DNA of 64,000 nt from Sipunculus nudus. Lineage: Eukaryota > Annelida > Sipuncula > Golfingiida > Sipunculidae. Below, piece after piece: positions 1-9,077 of this stretch (position 1 is the stretch's first letter; the number at the start of each line of letters is the position of its first letter). The stretch is from positions 1-64,000 of the forward strand of contig JAPPUL010000092.1 in assembly GCA_026874595.1 (NCBI GenBank), in the 5' to 3' direction. The notes beneath the pieces are model-generated. The model had not been told where the DNA came from and did not search any database. It saw nothing but the letters and a program-made list of their open reading frames with translations. Made by a program: the position numbers and the translations under genes.

Positions 1-155
1 TAATAATTCCCTGGAGCAGCGATACAAGGAAAGTTATAGCTCTTATAGGCCACTGGCTACACTTTAGTTATAGCGATATTTTAAGTCTTTATCCAGATGA
101 ATTTATTGAGTATAAAGGCATTGTGGAGGAGATGATTAGTGCAAACAGAGTATAA
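1..155 (+). CDS. Tail assembly chaperone E' extension (3' part only)
   Basis: This is the -1-frame extension of gpE, cut by the window start; the whole gene is at 44079-44632. The reading frame ends with stop TAA at 153-155. It carries the motif IALIGHW, like the hydrophobic/HW pattern of the P2 E' extension, and ends in MISANRV. In P2-like tails E and E+E' coat the tape measure before tube assembly. It precedes the tape-measure gene, as in P2. Confidence 0.75.
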   Translation, partial: IIPWSSDTRKVIALIGHWLHFSYSDILSLYPDEFIEYKGIVEEMISANRV

Positions 156-196
156 TAAAAGGCTTTTGTTAGCAGTTAATAAAGAGATTAAAAACT

Positions 197-2353
197 ATGG
201 CAACAGAATTGGATTTAAAAGCTTTTAACAGCGGACTTGAAGGTTCAATAAAGAAGTTAAGTATTTTGGAAAAAAGCATAGGCAAACTAAATAATGCTAA
301 AATACTATTAAGCAATAAATTTAATGCTTTAAAAAAGCCTCTTGATGAAACTAAAACAAGTATTTCAAAGATTACTACTTCTATAGGTAAAATGAAGGAT
401 GTTGGAGTAGGCATAAATAAACTATCTGAGAGTCTTGGATTAAAGCTTGATTTAGAGTTATTCTCGCCTTTAGAAGCATCATCTAAATTGGAAGAAGGAT
501 TTGAGTCTCTTAAAAGCACGTTAAAGCCTACAAATGAGGAGTTTAAGAGATTAGAAGAATCAGTACTTTCTCTTAGTGTAAAAACCGCAACTTCCTTAAA
601 TGACGTAGTTGGACTACAAAATGAGCTTGCAAATGCGGGAATGAAAAGTAACGATATTATAAAATCTTCAAAAGAAATACTAAATCTATCACTTGCAAGT
701 GGGGCTGATGCTAAAGAGACTTCAAAAATTGGACTAGATATTATGAGCTCATTTAAAATGAGTGCAAATAATATGCCACAAATATCAGAAATCCTTGCAA
801 AAGCAAAAGACACTTTTAAAACTACATTGCCAATGTTAACGCAAGGTATAAAACTTGCGGCTCCTATTGCTCAAAGTAAAGGATTAAAACTTTCACAAGT
901 CTCGGCTATGATAGGTATGCTTATAAAAGCAGGATACGAAGGAATTAATGGAGGACAAGCTCTTAACAAAGCTATTGAAAGCTTGGCAAAACCTAATGAA
1001 AATGCACTTAATACTTTATCTTTACTCGATGTCAAAACTAAAGATAGCAACGGAAGTATTAGAGATTTTATAGAGATTCTGGGCGAGCTAAATGAAAAAA
1101 CTAAAGGCATGCAAGACAATAAGAAGTTAACAACTTATAAAAATATATTCGGAGATAAGAATGCTGGAGCTATTACTAAACTAGCATCAAATGCAAACCT
1201 AAATGACAACACTATTCTTACAAATGTACAACAACTTGACAATTCAAGCGGCAGTGCTGGCAATATGGCACAGGATAAACTAAATTCTAATGCCGGCTCA
1301 TTAAGAAAATTAACAACATCTATAACAACATCTATAACAACATCTTTTGTACAAATGCTAAAAGACATAACCCCAGTAATAAAAGGAGTTAGTTCGCTTT
1401 TTAATGCTTTTAAAGAACTTAGGAATATAATTACTAGCTTTAAAGAGCTTAGGCAAACTTTACAGCAGCTTGCAAATACAAAAACTCTACTTGCAATTAA
1501 GACTAAGGCGCTTGCTTTTGTAACAAGAGCTAGTATTATGGCTCAACGTGCTTGGAATTGGGCTATCAATTTGGGCAGAGCAGGATTGCTTCGTCTTTCT
1601 AACGCTCAAACTCTAGTTACAATTAAAACTAAAATACTTACAATTGCAACAAAGGCATGGGCTTTTGCTCAACGTATATTTAATATCGCCATGAAAGCTA
1701 ATCCCATACTACTTATTATCTCACTCATTGCTATGCTTGTAACTGCTATCATCCCGCTTATAACAAGCTGGGATAAGGTAAAAAACGCATTTACAGGCGC
1801 GTTCGAGTGGATTATAGGTGTCTGGAACTATGTTTTATCGCTTTTTGATTCATTTAGCGGATGGCTTGAGGAAAAACTTGGGCCTGTTGGCTCATTTCTC
1901 ATTAAGATGTTCTCTCCTATCTTTCTTGCTATTGAAGGCGTTAAACTACTAATTGGCCTCTTTACATCTGCGGCTAGCTGGCTTGGTAGCCTTTTCGGAG
2001 GCGATGATGAAAAAGCAGAAAAAAAGAAAAGTGCTGCTATTAAAAAAAATAAAGCTAAAAAAGACAATCTTGACATAGATGACGATGACATGATGCCGAG
2101 TGTAACCGCAAGAAAAGCATCTTTTTCAATTTCCAAACCCAATATGCAACCAGCAATAACAAAAGCACAAATAGCACCAGCACAAAGGGCAAGTACAAAT
2201 ACTTACAATTACAACTTCACAGGCGATATCGTTGTCAAAACTACTGCATCTAAAGATCCTAAAGTCCTGGCTGCTCAAATTAAACAGGCTGTTCTAATTG
2301 CTATAAGGCAAATTAAAGAAGATAAACAAAATAGGAGTTTTGCATACTCATGA
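197..2353 (+). CDS. T: Tail tape measure protein (P2 gpT-like)
   Basis: At 718 residues this is the longest protein of the tail locus. It scaffolds tube polymerisation and sets tail length. The N-terminal 100 residues are helical and rich in Lys, Ser and Leu. Residues about 110-360 resemble the TP901-type tape-measure core (QNELANAGMKSNDI, GMLIKAGYEGINGGQALN). A strongly hydrophobic stretch follows at about 498-560 (ANPILLIISLIAMLVTAIIP), then a Lys/Asp-rich segment and a short beta-like C-terminus. It overlaps gpU by 4 bases, as is typical of coupled tail genes. By the usual rule of about 0.15 nm per residue it predicts a tail near 105-110 nm. An identical copy is at 44674-46830. Confidence 0.92.
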   Translation: MATELDLKAFNSGLEGSIKKLSILEKSIGKLNNAKILLSNKFNALKKPLDETKTSISKITTSIGKMKDVGVGINKLSESLGLKLDLELFSPLEASSKLEEGFESLKSTLKPTNEEFKRLEESVLSLSVKTATSLNDVVGLQNELANAGMKSNDIIKSSKEILNLSLASGADAKETSKIGLDIMSSFKMSANNMPQISEILAKAKDTFKTTLPMLTQGIKLAAPIAQSKGLKLSQVSAMIGMLIKAGYEGINGGQALNKAIESLAKPNENALNTLSLLDVKTKDSNGSIRDFIEILGELNEKTKGMQDNKKLTTYKNIFGDKNAGAITKLASNANLNDNTILTNVQQLDNSSGSAGNMAQDKLNSNAGSLRKLTTSITTSITTSFVQMLKDITPVIKGVSSLFNAFKELRNIITSFKELRQTLQQLANTKTLLAIKTKALAFVTRASIMAQRAWNWAINLGRAGLLRLSNAQTLVTIKTKILTIATKAWAFAQRIFNIAMKANPILLIISLIAMLVTAIIPLITSWDKVKNAFTGAFEWIIGVWNYVLSLFDSFSGWLEEKLGPVGSFLIKMFSPIFLAIEGVKLLIGLFTSAASWLGSLFGGDDEKAEKKKSAAIKKNKAKKDNLDIDDDDMMPSVTARKASFSISKPNMQPAITKAQIAPAQRASTNTYNYNFTGDIVVKTTASKDPKVLAAQIKQAVLIAIRQIKEDKQNRSFAYS

Positions 2354-2715
2354 TAGCTGCACTTGGACAATTTGAATTCTCTATTAAAAACATAAACCTT
2401 AAATCCATCGCTATAACAACAGATGCTGGATTTTCTCAAGTCGATACTATCGGCGGCATACAAAAACTCCTTTCCATAAAAGAACCTTCTACCGAAGTTG
2501 AAATCGCTATTGAACTTATAATGCAGGGCTCCAACACCACTAAAGACTTAAAAGCTCTACTCAATGACAAAAAACCTCTTCCCTTAATAACAGCTGCTGG
2601 TAATGTAATCGGACAGTTTATTCTAACTAAAATATCAGAATCGCACTCAAGCCTCTTGGGATACGGAGCAAGAAAGCAAGATATAACAATAACTTTAGTT
2701 AAAGAGAGTGACTAG
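2350..2715 (+). CDS. U: Tail terminator/completion protein gpU
   Basis: This 121-residue protein matches the P2 gpU family in length, position and pattern. It opens with the short beta-rich MIAALGQFEF and has the conserved GGIQKLLSIKEPSTEVEIAI region around residues 35-60. The C-terminus ends in GARKQDITITL, typical of the family. gpU is a baseplate/tail-end protein made after the tape measure. Its start overlaps the end of T (ATGA arrangement) and gpX begins immediately after its stop, so the genes are translationally coupled. Confidence 0.85.
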   Translation: MIAALGQFEFSIKNINLKSIAITTDAGFSQVDTIGGIQKLLSIKEPSTEVEIAIELIMQGSNTTKDLKALLNDKKPLPLITAAGNVIGQFILTKISESHSSLLGYGARKQDITITLVKESD

Positions 2716-2928
2716 ATGAAATCAAATATAAAAGCAAAACAAGGCCATAGACTAGATATAATCTTCTTTAAATTCTACAGCGACCAAGACCTCTTTAATA
2801 CCTTTCTAAGGAAAAATAAAGACTTGCTAAGAAAAACCATCCTAAGCGGCGGGGAAGATATTTACCTACTAAACAATTATGAGGCTATCCCTAAAGAAAA
2901 TATTAAGATAAGCCCACTTCTTGGATAA
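2716..2928 (+). CDS. X: Tail protein gpX (LysM-like, baseplate hub)
   Basis: This 70-residue product lies between gpU and gpD, the position of P2 gpX. It opens with KAKQGHRLDIIFFKFY, where P2-family X proteins have a short domain predicted to be LysM-like, and ends in NIKISPLLG. In P2-like particles X sits with D at the hub. The start codon follows the gpU stop directly. The call rests mainly on gene order and size; sequence similarity alone is moderate. Confidence 0.75.
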   Translation: MKSNIKAKQGHRLDIIFFKFYSDQDLFNTFLRKNKDLLRKTILSGGEDIYLLNNYEAIPKENIKISPLLG

Positions 2929-2933
2929 GAAAT

Positions 2934-3842
2934 ATGGATATTGAAATTAAAGTTAATGGAAGCAAAGTTTTAAAGCCTAAAGATATTCTTCTTACTTCAC
3001 TTTCATACGAAGATGAGACTAATAACGACTCAGACTCGATTACTCTCCAATACCTAAAACCATTCATAAAAATAAATGACAAGATAGAAATTAAACTAAA
3101 AAAGGCAAATGCTTCTATGCAGTTTGGAACATTTGAAATAAACAAAATCAAAACCGACTTCCTAAATAAAACCATAGAAGCTCAAGGCAACTTACTTAAA
3201 AACTTTGAGAAAAAACAAAGTCGAAGCTTTTCTGGCATTTCTATTAAAGACCTTGTCGGTCTTATTGCAAGCGAGGAGGGTTATAAACCAAAATGCAACT
3301 TAAACCACAACTTTAAATACATAGCTCAAAAAGACGAAACTAATATCCAATTCCTAAACAGGCTTGCTCAAAACCAACTAAACGCTTACTTTGCCATAAA
3401 ACAAAATACTCTCCTATTTCTAGACCAACAAAAACAAAGTAATGAAACAAAAATAACGCTTAATTTAAAAACGCTGTCGTCTTTGGAGATAACAAAAACT
3501 GCTAAAAATAAGTACAATTCTTGTAAACTTATTTATACAGATACAAAGGAAAACAAAACTAAACATGTAATTGCATCGCAGGGCACGCCTCAGCTTATTA
3601 AAAAAGATTTAGGGGTAAAAGACGATGATGAGGCATTAGCAAAAGCAAAAGCTTTACTTTCCAAGCAAAAAGAACGTGAGGGCAGTTTAACCCTTTATGA
3701 CAGCAATGGCGATAACTTGCTCTTTGCAGGAGACATAATTAAAATAGAGGAAGTAGATGAGGCAGCTTTTAAGCTTACAAAAATAAGCCATTCAATAACC
3801 CCAGATTCGCATCAGCAAAATGCATCTTTCGTTTTGGCTTAA
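2934..3842 (+). CDS. D: Baseplate hub / late control protein gpD
   Basis: This 302-residue protein of the P2 gpD family forms the hub at the tube end that connects to the spike (gp27-like fold). It begins 5 bases after gpX and has the family pattern of beta-rich N-terminus (MDIEIKVNGSKVLKP), GISIKDLVGLIASEEGYKP in the middle, then AQKDETNIQFLNRLAQ, the characteristic segment before the second hub domain. The C-terminal part (AGDIIKIEEV, KLTKISHSI) is usual for D. It is the last gene of the tail locus and converges on a minus-strand toxin-antitoxin-like pair, overlapping it by 4 bases. Confidence 0.9.
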   Translation: MDIEIKVNGSKVLKPKDILLTSLSYEDETNNDSDSITLQYLKPFIKINDKIEIKLKKANASMQFGTFEINKIKTDFLNKTIEAQGNLLKNFEKKQSRSFSGISIKDLVGLIASEEGYKPKCNLNHNFKYIAQKDETNIQFLNRLAQNQLNAYFAIKQNTLLFLDQQKQSNETKITLNLKTLSSLEITKTAKNKYNSCKLIYTDTKENKTKHVIASQGTPQLIKKDLGVKDDDEALAKAKALLSKQKEREGSLTLYDSNGDNLLFAGDIIKIEEVDEAAFKLTKISHSITPDSHQQNASFVLA

Positions 3843-4335
3843 TATTGTATTTCTAATCGTCTCATCATATCAAAAGTGTTAATACACTCTATTTTAAATT
3901 CTTTACACACTAGTGGTATTGACAAACCTTTTTTCTCTTGCGTGACTACAGTATGTTTATGTATCTTAGCATAAGCAATCAAATAAGGGTCAGCCTTATC
4001 GGGATGAGTAAAATCGTTTATAGTCTTATCACTATAATTATCATAATCTCTCACCTTGTTATTAACCCAAGATATAATTTTTCCATGAGTGGCGATAACG
4101 CTATCATCTCCACTTTCTAAAAAAAGGTACTTGAGAAATCACTTTCACTTTCTATCCAAGTAGTAAGGGCATCGTCGCCCTCAAGCAACTCCTTTTTAAC
4201 CCAATCTACACTATAAACTTTTTTATGCGCATGATAGTTTATAATGCTTTTCCAAAAAGAAGGTACAATGTCCATAGCGTAATATGCGTTACTTGCTTCA
4301 ATAAATACATTTGAATCTAATAGATATTTACACAT
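3839..4335 (-). pseudogene. DUF4411/PIN-domain toxin-like gene, frameshifted
   Basis: Two adjacent minus-strand reading frames, 4335-4117 and 4054-3839, together look like one PIN-fold protein of the DUF4411 family. The first begins with YLLDSNVFIEA (N-terminal acidic residue of PIN nucleases). The second has DPYLIAYAK and TVVTQEK, the conserved later block. They lie in different frames, and the break falls at or near the run of seven A at about 4121-4127. The same break is in copy 2, so it is either fixed or a repeated homopolymer artefact. DUF4411 genes commonly sit beside XRE-ImmA/IrrE genes, as here, and are regarded as RNase-type toxins. Inactivation is inferred. Confidence 0.65.
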
Positions 4336-4346
4336 ATGATGTAATT

Positions 4347-5522
4347 TTAGTAATTATATATCTTGTCTTCAAGTCTAGTAGCTTTTCTTTTGAAACTTTT
4401 GCTCTTTAAATTTGTTAAATCAAAAGCATCTCTATGAAGCAAACTCCCTTCTTGTACTGCACGATAAACTAAAGAATAAAATCTATCGCTTACTCTATAC
4501 TTTAGAATATTATAAAAATCCCCTCCTTCTTGTTTTTTATCTCTTTTAACTCTATACCTTTGTTGCATCTCATCGTAATATTCAAAAAATGTTTCTTTAT
4601 CAATCTTCTCAAGATCTAAAGCCCGTCGTGCGATGACGACTTTTGAAACTTTAAATTTTTGTGATAGCTTCTTAATTAGCTCTTTTATATCCTCTTCTTT
4701 AGCCAGCCATGCTTTTTCTAACTCTCGTCTAGGTACCAAAAACTCTGCTGCTACTTTATCACAAAATTGCTCAATTTTATTATCACTACCTCTTATACTT
4801 CTAAAATCTAAATTAAAAATAGCACTTTGATTAATCCATAAATGTGCTAACTCATGAGCGATTGTAAACATTTGAGCTGTATGAGCATCTTTGTTGTTTA
4901 TAAACATAACAGGAGCAAGTGCGTCAGCTATAACAAATCCTCTAAACTCTTCTACATCAAGAGCACGATGAGTATTATTTCCAACCATCCCATTCACAAA
5001 TACACATATACCAATTCCCTCTAGTCTATCTATTAATTCTCTTCGAGCAGCTTCTAAACCCCCAAAGCTTTTAGCCCAATCTTCATTTAAATCAAGTTTT
5101 AATCTAATAGAATCCGCAACTTCTTTTATATCACTATCTAAGTTATAACTGCCTATGAAATCTAAAGATTTGTATCCATTCTCAATTAAATATTCTTTTA
5201 ACCATCTTTGGCGGCCTTCGATATCGTAAAGCGTATCCAACAAGTTCGTACTCGGACTTTTAAAGATATCATTAGTTTTTCTAAAATCATGTACAGACAA
5301 TTTTTCTTTTATTGGTTTATCTAAGTAAAAATAACGAAACGGTGTGTAAGTTTTTTTAGCAAGATTTACAATTTGAATAAAAGTGGGTTGTAGCTCACCA
5401 TTAACCCATGAGTTCCACTTTCGAAATTTGCCCATAAATTCTTCTTCAGACATTCCAGAACGTGTTCTAATCCATTCGAATACATCTTTAGGAATCTTTT
5501 TAGGGAATAAAACCTTAGCCAT
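4347..5522 (-). CDS. XRE-type HTH / ImmA-IrrE family zinc peptidase
   Basis: This 391-residue protein has an N-terminal helix-turn-helix (about residues 10-55, with MSEEEFMGKFRKWNSWVNGE), a middle linker, an ImmA/IrrE metallopeptidase domain with HELAH zinc motif at about 221-225, and a C-terminal helical region. Such proteins act as antitoxin-like regulators, and in ICEBs1 and Deinococcus relatives the peptidase cleaves a repressor. Upstream of the DUF4411/PIN gene and on the same strand, it would be its partner. The frame is intact in both copies while the PIN partner is broken, which is the expected order of loss for a toxin-antitoxin pair. The target is unknown. Confidence 0.85.
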   Translation of the reverse strand: MAKVLFPKKIPKDVFEWIRTRSGMSEEEFMGKFRKWNSWVNGELQPTFIQIVNLAKKTYTPFRYFYLDKPIKEKLSVHDFRKTNDIFKSPSTNLLDTLYDIEGRQRWLKEYLIENGYKSLDFIGSYNLDSDIKEVADSIRLKLDLNEDWAKSFGGLEAARRELIDRLEGIGICVFVNGMVGNNTHRALDVEEFRGFVIADALAPVMFINNKDAHTAQMFTIAHELAHLWINQSAIFNLDFRSIRGSDNKIEQFCDKVAAEFLVPRRELEKAWLAKEEDIKELIKKLSQKFKVSKVVIARRALDLEKIDKETFFEYYDEMQQRYRVKRDKKQEGGDFYNILKYRVSDRFYSLVYRAVQEGSLLHRDAFDLTNLKSKSFKRKATRLEDKIYNY

Positions 5523-5671
5523 TTTTTATATAACCTCAAATATTAAGCCTCATATAACCTCAAATATTAAGCCTCTTAACAAATTTCATATATAAGATAC
5601 AAGCCCAAACTGGTTACACTGACATTTAAGCATTATTTTTTTTATTAGCTTTAAAAGCCATAGTTATGGCT

Positions 5672-5947
5672 TTAGAAAAACAAATACTTAACAAGCCCGG
5701 CAAAAAGTGAGGCTCCGATAAAGTACATAACTTTAAGGAGTATATCAACTCGCCCACTAACAGTCTTAATATCACCCTTAAGCTCCTTAATATCGCCCTT
5801 AAGCTCTTCACGAAGCTCCTTAATATCGCCCTTAAGCTCGCTTATCTCAAGCCGAACTTGAGTTAGCTCCTCTGGCAAATTACTTATATTTAATTCCGAA
5901 AGTCTTTGGTTTATTAATTCTCTGGTCTCTTCTTTTGTCATAAGCAT
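5672..5947 (-). CDS. Small coiled-coil protein with C-terminal membrane anchor (a)
   Basis: This 91-residue protein has an N-terminal helix (TKEETRELINQRLSELN), several 7- or 11-residue repeats of the type KGDIKELREEL, and a C-terminal membrane segment (VMYFIGASLFAGLVKYLF). It is a paralogue of the next gene upstream (6010-6315), differing mainly in repeat number. Such short coiled-coil, tail-anchored proteins (DUF1640-like, and superficially Borrelia Bdr) are frequent on plasmids and phages; their function is unknown. The start could be the MTKEE methionine two codons in. Confidence 0.7.
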   Translation of the reverse strand: MLMTKEETRELINQRLSELNISNLPEELTQVRLEISELKGDIKELREELKGDIKELKGDIKTVSGRVDILLKVMYFIGASLFAGLVKYLFF

Positions 5948-6009
5948 TAACCCCTTTAAAATTAAAATATACGACCTCTTGAAATGAAAGGAGACTTCAA
6001 TTAAAGTAA

Positions 6010-6315
6010 TTAACTAAAAAACAAATATTTAACAAGCCCGGCAAATAGTGAGGCTCCGATAAAGTACATAACTTTAAGGAGTATATCAACTCGCCCACTA
6101 ACAGTCTTAATATCACCCTTAAGCTCCTTAATATCGCCCTTAAGCTCTTCACGAAGCTCCTTAATATCGCCCTTAAGCTCTTCACGAAGTTCTTTCATAT
6201 TGCCCTTAAGCTCGCTTATCTCAAGCCGAACTTGAGTTAGCTCCTCTGGCAAATTACTTATATTTAATTCCGAAAGTCTTTGGTTTATTAATTCTCTAGT
6301 CTCTTCTTTTGTCAT
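6010..6315 (-). CDS. Small coiled-coil protein with C-terminal membrane anchor (b)
   Basis: This is the 101-residue tandem paralogue of 5672-5947. N- and C-terminal regions are nearly identical, with one extra KELREELKGDI unit and a variant KGNMKELREEL repeat. The DNA of the two genes is also nearly identical, so the duplication is recent and the repeat number has changed by unequal recombination. The C-terminus is one predicted membrane helix. No function can be assigned; oligomerisation at the inner membrane is an inference from the heptads and anchor. Confidence 0.7.
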   Translation of the reverse strand: MTKEETRELINQRLSELNISNLPEELTQVRLEISELKGNMKELREELKGDIKELREELKGDIKELKGDIKTVSGRVDILLKVMYFIGASLFAGLVKYLFFS

Positions 6316-6486
6316 CTTTTAACTCTTAGGTTTATAGCTATATTTATAATATCGTTATATAAATATACTAACACTTTTGTTTCTTATCTTGCTTTCCCGC
6401 TTGCTTTTCTGTTTGTATTTATAATTTGCTTAAGAGCATGAAAATAGGACTTTGCTGACATTATAAATATCGTATTTTTTACTGGC
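6316..6486. other. Intergenic region upstream of coiled-coil gene
   Basis: An AT-rich gap between the LysR-type fragment and the coiled-coil gene pair. It must hold the promoter of the minus-strand pair, but I see no convincing -35/-10 pair or hairpin. Confidence 0.4.
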
Positions 6487-7221
6487 TCATGTGTTTTGTA
6501 TTATGAGTTGCCATGATATTGATTGGATAATAAACTTTTGAAAAGTTTGAACAGGTATTGACTTATCTTTGTTAGCAGCCCAAGCGAATCCTATATCAAA
6601 ACTAGGAATACTATCGGCAATATTAATAATTTCAACACGTTTGCCTTCTAAAGACCATGGTCTGTAGACGATATCAGCTAATATAGCGACCCCACTGCCA
6701 TTTGCTACCATGCTTCTAACTGCTTCAATAGAACTAGTCCTATAAATTACATTAGGCTTATATCCGGCTTTTGCCCAATACTTATGTGTTGTCTTACTTG
6801 CTTCGTCAACATTAATCATTATATAAGGCTCTTTTACTATCTCTTCCAAATGCACTAATTGCTTTCCTAAAAGTTTATGGTCATGGTTAACCCAAAGTCT
6901 CCGAGTTGAGGATATTATTGTTTCATACCCAAGTTCATCTTTATTTTCTATATTAGCAACATTAAATATACCTATGTCATAAGTCCCATTTACTAGCCCC
7001 TCTTCGATATCAGTTCTTTCTGCCTCTATCATTTGAATTTTAATGTTTGGAAAAGATTTAATGAACTTTGCATAAAGCCCTGCAATGAAATAGCCTGAGA
7101 TAGTAAAAGAGATTGCAAGTCTTATAGTTCCTTCAACATTCATTTGCTTTTGATTTGTAATACTCATCATCTTAAGATAGTGGAATATGATGCCCAGTCC
7201 CAGCTTACAAAATATACACAA
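6487..7221 (-). pseudogene. LysR-type regulator, N-terminally truncated (effector domain only)
   Basis: The 244-codon frame contains a LysR substrate-binding domain: VEGTIRLAISFTISGYFIAG opens the first lobe, followed by FIKSFPNIKIQMIEAE and the YDIGIFNV strand, and SSIEAVRSMVANGSGVAIL near the end. The N-terminal winged helix-turn-helix, about 60-90 residues in LysR proteins, is absent; the first codons (MCIFCKLGLGI) are not regulator sequence. The break point coincides with the truncated 5' end of the divergent urtA remnant, so one deletion probably removed both 5' ends and the shared promoter. It cannot bind DNA as drawn. Confidence 0.75.
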
Positions 7222-8181
7222 TATACAAATACCCTAATACGTAAAGACAGGATAAAAGCGCTTTTTGCGGGACTGACGAGTTCTTCAAGAGAAGCAATAA
7301 GACCTATAATAAGGCGAGCAAGAATACCTTATTTTTATACATCGTTATACGAAGGAGGGGCGTGTGATAAGTATACTTTTGTTACAGGGGCCTGAGCTTC
7401 TCAACAAATGGAACCTCTTATGAAGTGGGCAGTAAAGAGGTATGGGAAGAGGCTTTATATAATGGCGCCGGACTATAATTTTGGTACGATATCAGGTTAT
7501 TGGATAAAGAAGTACGCAAAAGAGTTAGGAGCGCGGGTGGTGGGAGAAGATTATCTACCGCTTACGTTAAGTGACTATTGACTAATCATTCAAAAGATCC
7601 AGTCTTTAAAGCCTGACTTTGTAGTGGCGCTACCTGTGGGTTCAACGCAAATTGCTTTTTTAGAGCAGTTCTCAGCAGCAGGTTTAAAATCTAAGATAGG
7701 GATAGTAACAAATTATGGTTCAGGGGAGGAGACAAATAGTTGTTTGGGCAAAAGCAGGAGAAGGGATAGTATCGTCGCAGGGGTATTTTGATGTTATTAA
7801 AGGCAAAGAAAACGCAAGCTTCAAAATGGGTTGGGCGAGGAGATACGGCTTAAAATATCCGATAATATCCTCAGGGGTTGGAGTATGGAATGCGGTTCAT
7901 TTTTGGGCAAAAGCGCTAGAGAGCGCAAAGACGACGGAAGTAGGACGAGTTATTAAGGAATTAGAAAGAGGTATAACTATAAGAGGTCCATCAGTGTTAA
8001 GCTTTTAGGGAAGTCTCACCATACAAAACAGAATATATACCTTGTTAGAACGAATAGGGCGAAGAAGTTTGAAGTGATTAAAGTATTTAAGGATGTGGAT
8101 CCTGAGTTTTTAAATGAAGTATGCGACGTGATTGAAAATCCGAGGCTAGCAAAACACTTTGTTCCGTATCTAAGTGCTTAA
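7205..8181 (+). pseudogene. urtA: Urea/amide ABC transporter substrate-binding protein remnant (UrtA-like)
   Basis: Successive frames match a periplasmic urea/short-chain-amide binding protein: RKDRIKALFAGLTSSSREAI, SLYEGGACDKYTFVTGA, then TGA, ASQQMEPLMKWAVKRYGK, MAPDYNFGTISGYW, a second TGA at about 7578, KIQSLKPDFVVALPVGSTQ, a frame change, GEGIVSSQGYF, VWNAVHFWAKALE. The N-terminal signal peptide and first about 100 residues are missing. Several stops and frame changes are the same in both copies, so decay is real. It is the first gene of a urtABCDE-amidase cluster. Confidence 0.75.
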
Positions 8182-8246
8182 AACGCGTTAAGTTGTGGTT
8201 TTTGTTTACTACTTATGTAGATTATATAGGGTCTTTAATACTGACG

Positions 8247-8950
8247 TCCTTAAGCTTCGATATTGATAATAGGAACATTAGGACTTGCAATTATTTTTGT
8301 ATTAATGGGTGTAATAAACTTAGCGCATGGAGAATTCATAATGTTTGGAGCGTATGGGGCTTTGGCGCTGACAAGGGTTTGAGTAGCCTTTCCGATTGCA
8401 GTAATACTTGCAAGATTAATAACGTGCTGTTTTGGAGCCTTAATCGAGATTATTGTGATAAGGCGTCTTTATGGTAGTGAGTTAGATGCTTGCAACGTGG
8501 GGACTTAGTATGGTTATGTATCAAGTAGCGTTTTTAATTTTTGGAGCAGTGACACCTGGAGTAGGGTTAAGGCAAAGTAGTATATTTGGAGAATATACTA
8601 TATCTACTTATCTAGTGCTTATGATACCTGCGGCTTTAAATCTTTTTAGTATATTTCTTATTAACTGGAACATACGTGATGCTGGCAAGAGCAAGTATAT
8701 CGAATCGAGAGATATCGCAAGCGCTTGGCATATCCCCTAAGAATCTTAATACACTTCGCGTTTGGGAGTGGGCTTGCGGGATTAGGAGCTATTCTCCGCT
8801 AGTATCAGCAACGCCTGATATGGGATTTGCGTTTGTAATAAAAGCGTTCTTGAGAGTAGTGGCAGGAGGGCCTTTGGCTTTGACAGGGGCAGTAGCAGTA
8901 TTTACTTGGTAGTGCCTCTAACATAGCATCTAGTTTTAATACATCAGTTA
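8247..8950 (+). pseudogene. urtB: Branched-chain/urea ABC permease remnant (UrtB/LivH-like)
   Basis: Fragments in changing frames match the first permease of the urea/LivH family: [34 protein letters not shown], then ILARLITCCFGALIEIIV and RRLYGSELD. Later frames give LAYPLRILIHFAFGSGLAG, where intact LivH proteins have a G-I-N--R----FALG-GLA type block. Several stops and shifts interrupt it. No functional product is possible. Its place between the binding-protein and second permease remnants supports the call. Confidence 0.65.
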
Positions 8951-9077
8951 TAGGAGATATAGTTTAGTCTAACAATAATTTTACTAATTCCCCTTAGGAA
9001 TTTCTAATAAATGGAAGTTTAAGTTATGAAAATATTACAAGTATACTAGTGTATCTTTTTGTATTATTGGACTAATA

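Noticed and set aside
169-813. 214-codon minus-strand frame opposite the tape measure (also 44646-45290)
   Set aside because: Lies wholly antisense to a well-supported gene; no independent signals.
5672-6315. Borrelia Bdr proteins and a Borrelia origin
   Set aside because: The repeat and anchor layout is only superficially alike; the rest of the replicon does not look like Borrelia plasmids.
7387-8030. TGA read as tryptophan or selenocysteine in the urtA region
   Set aside because: TGA ends tail and other genes in the window, tryptophan is encoded by TGG throughout, and the region has frame changes too, so it is decay.
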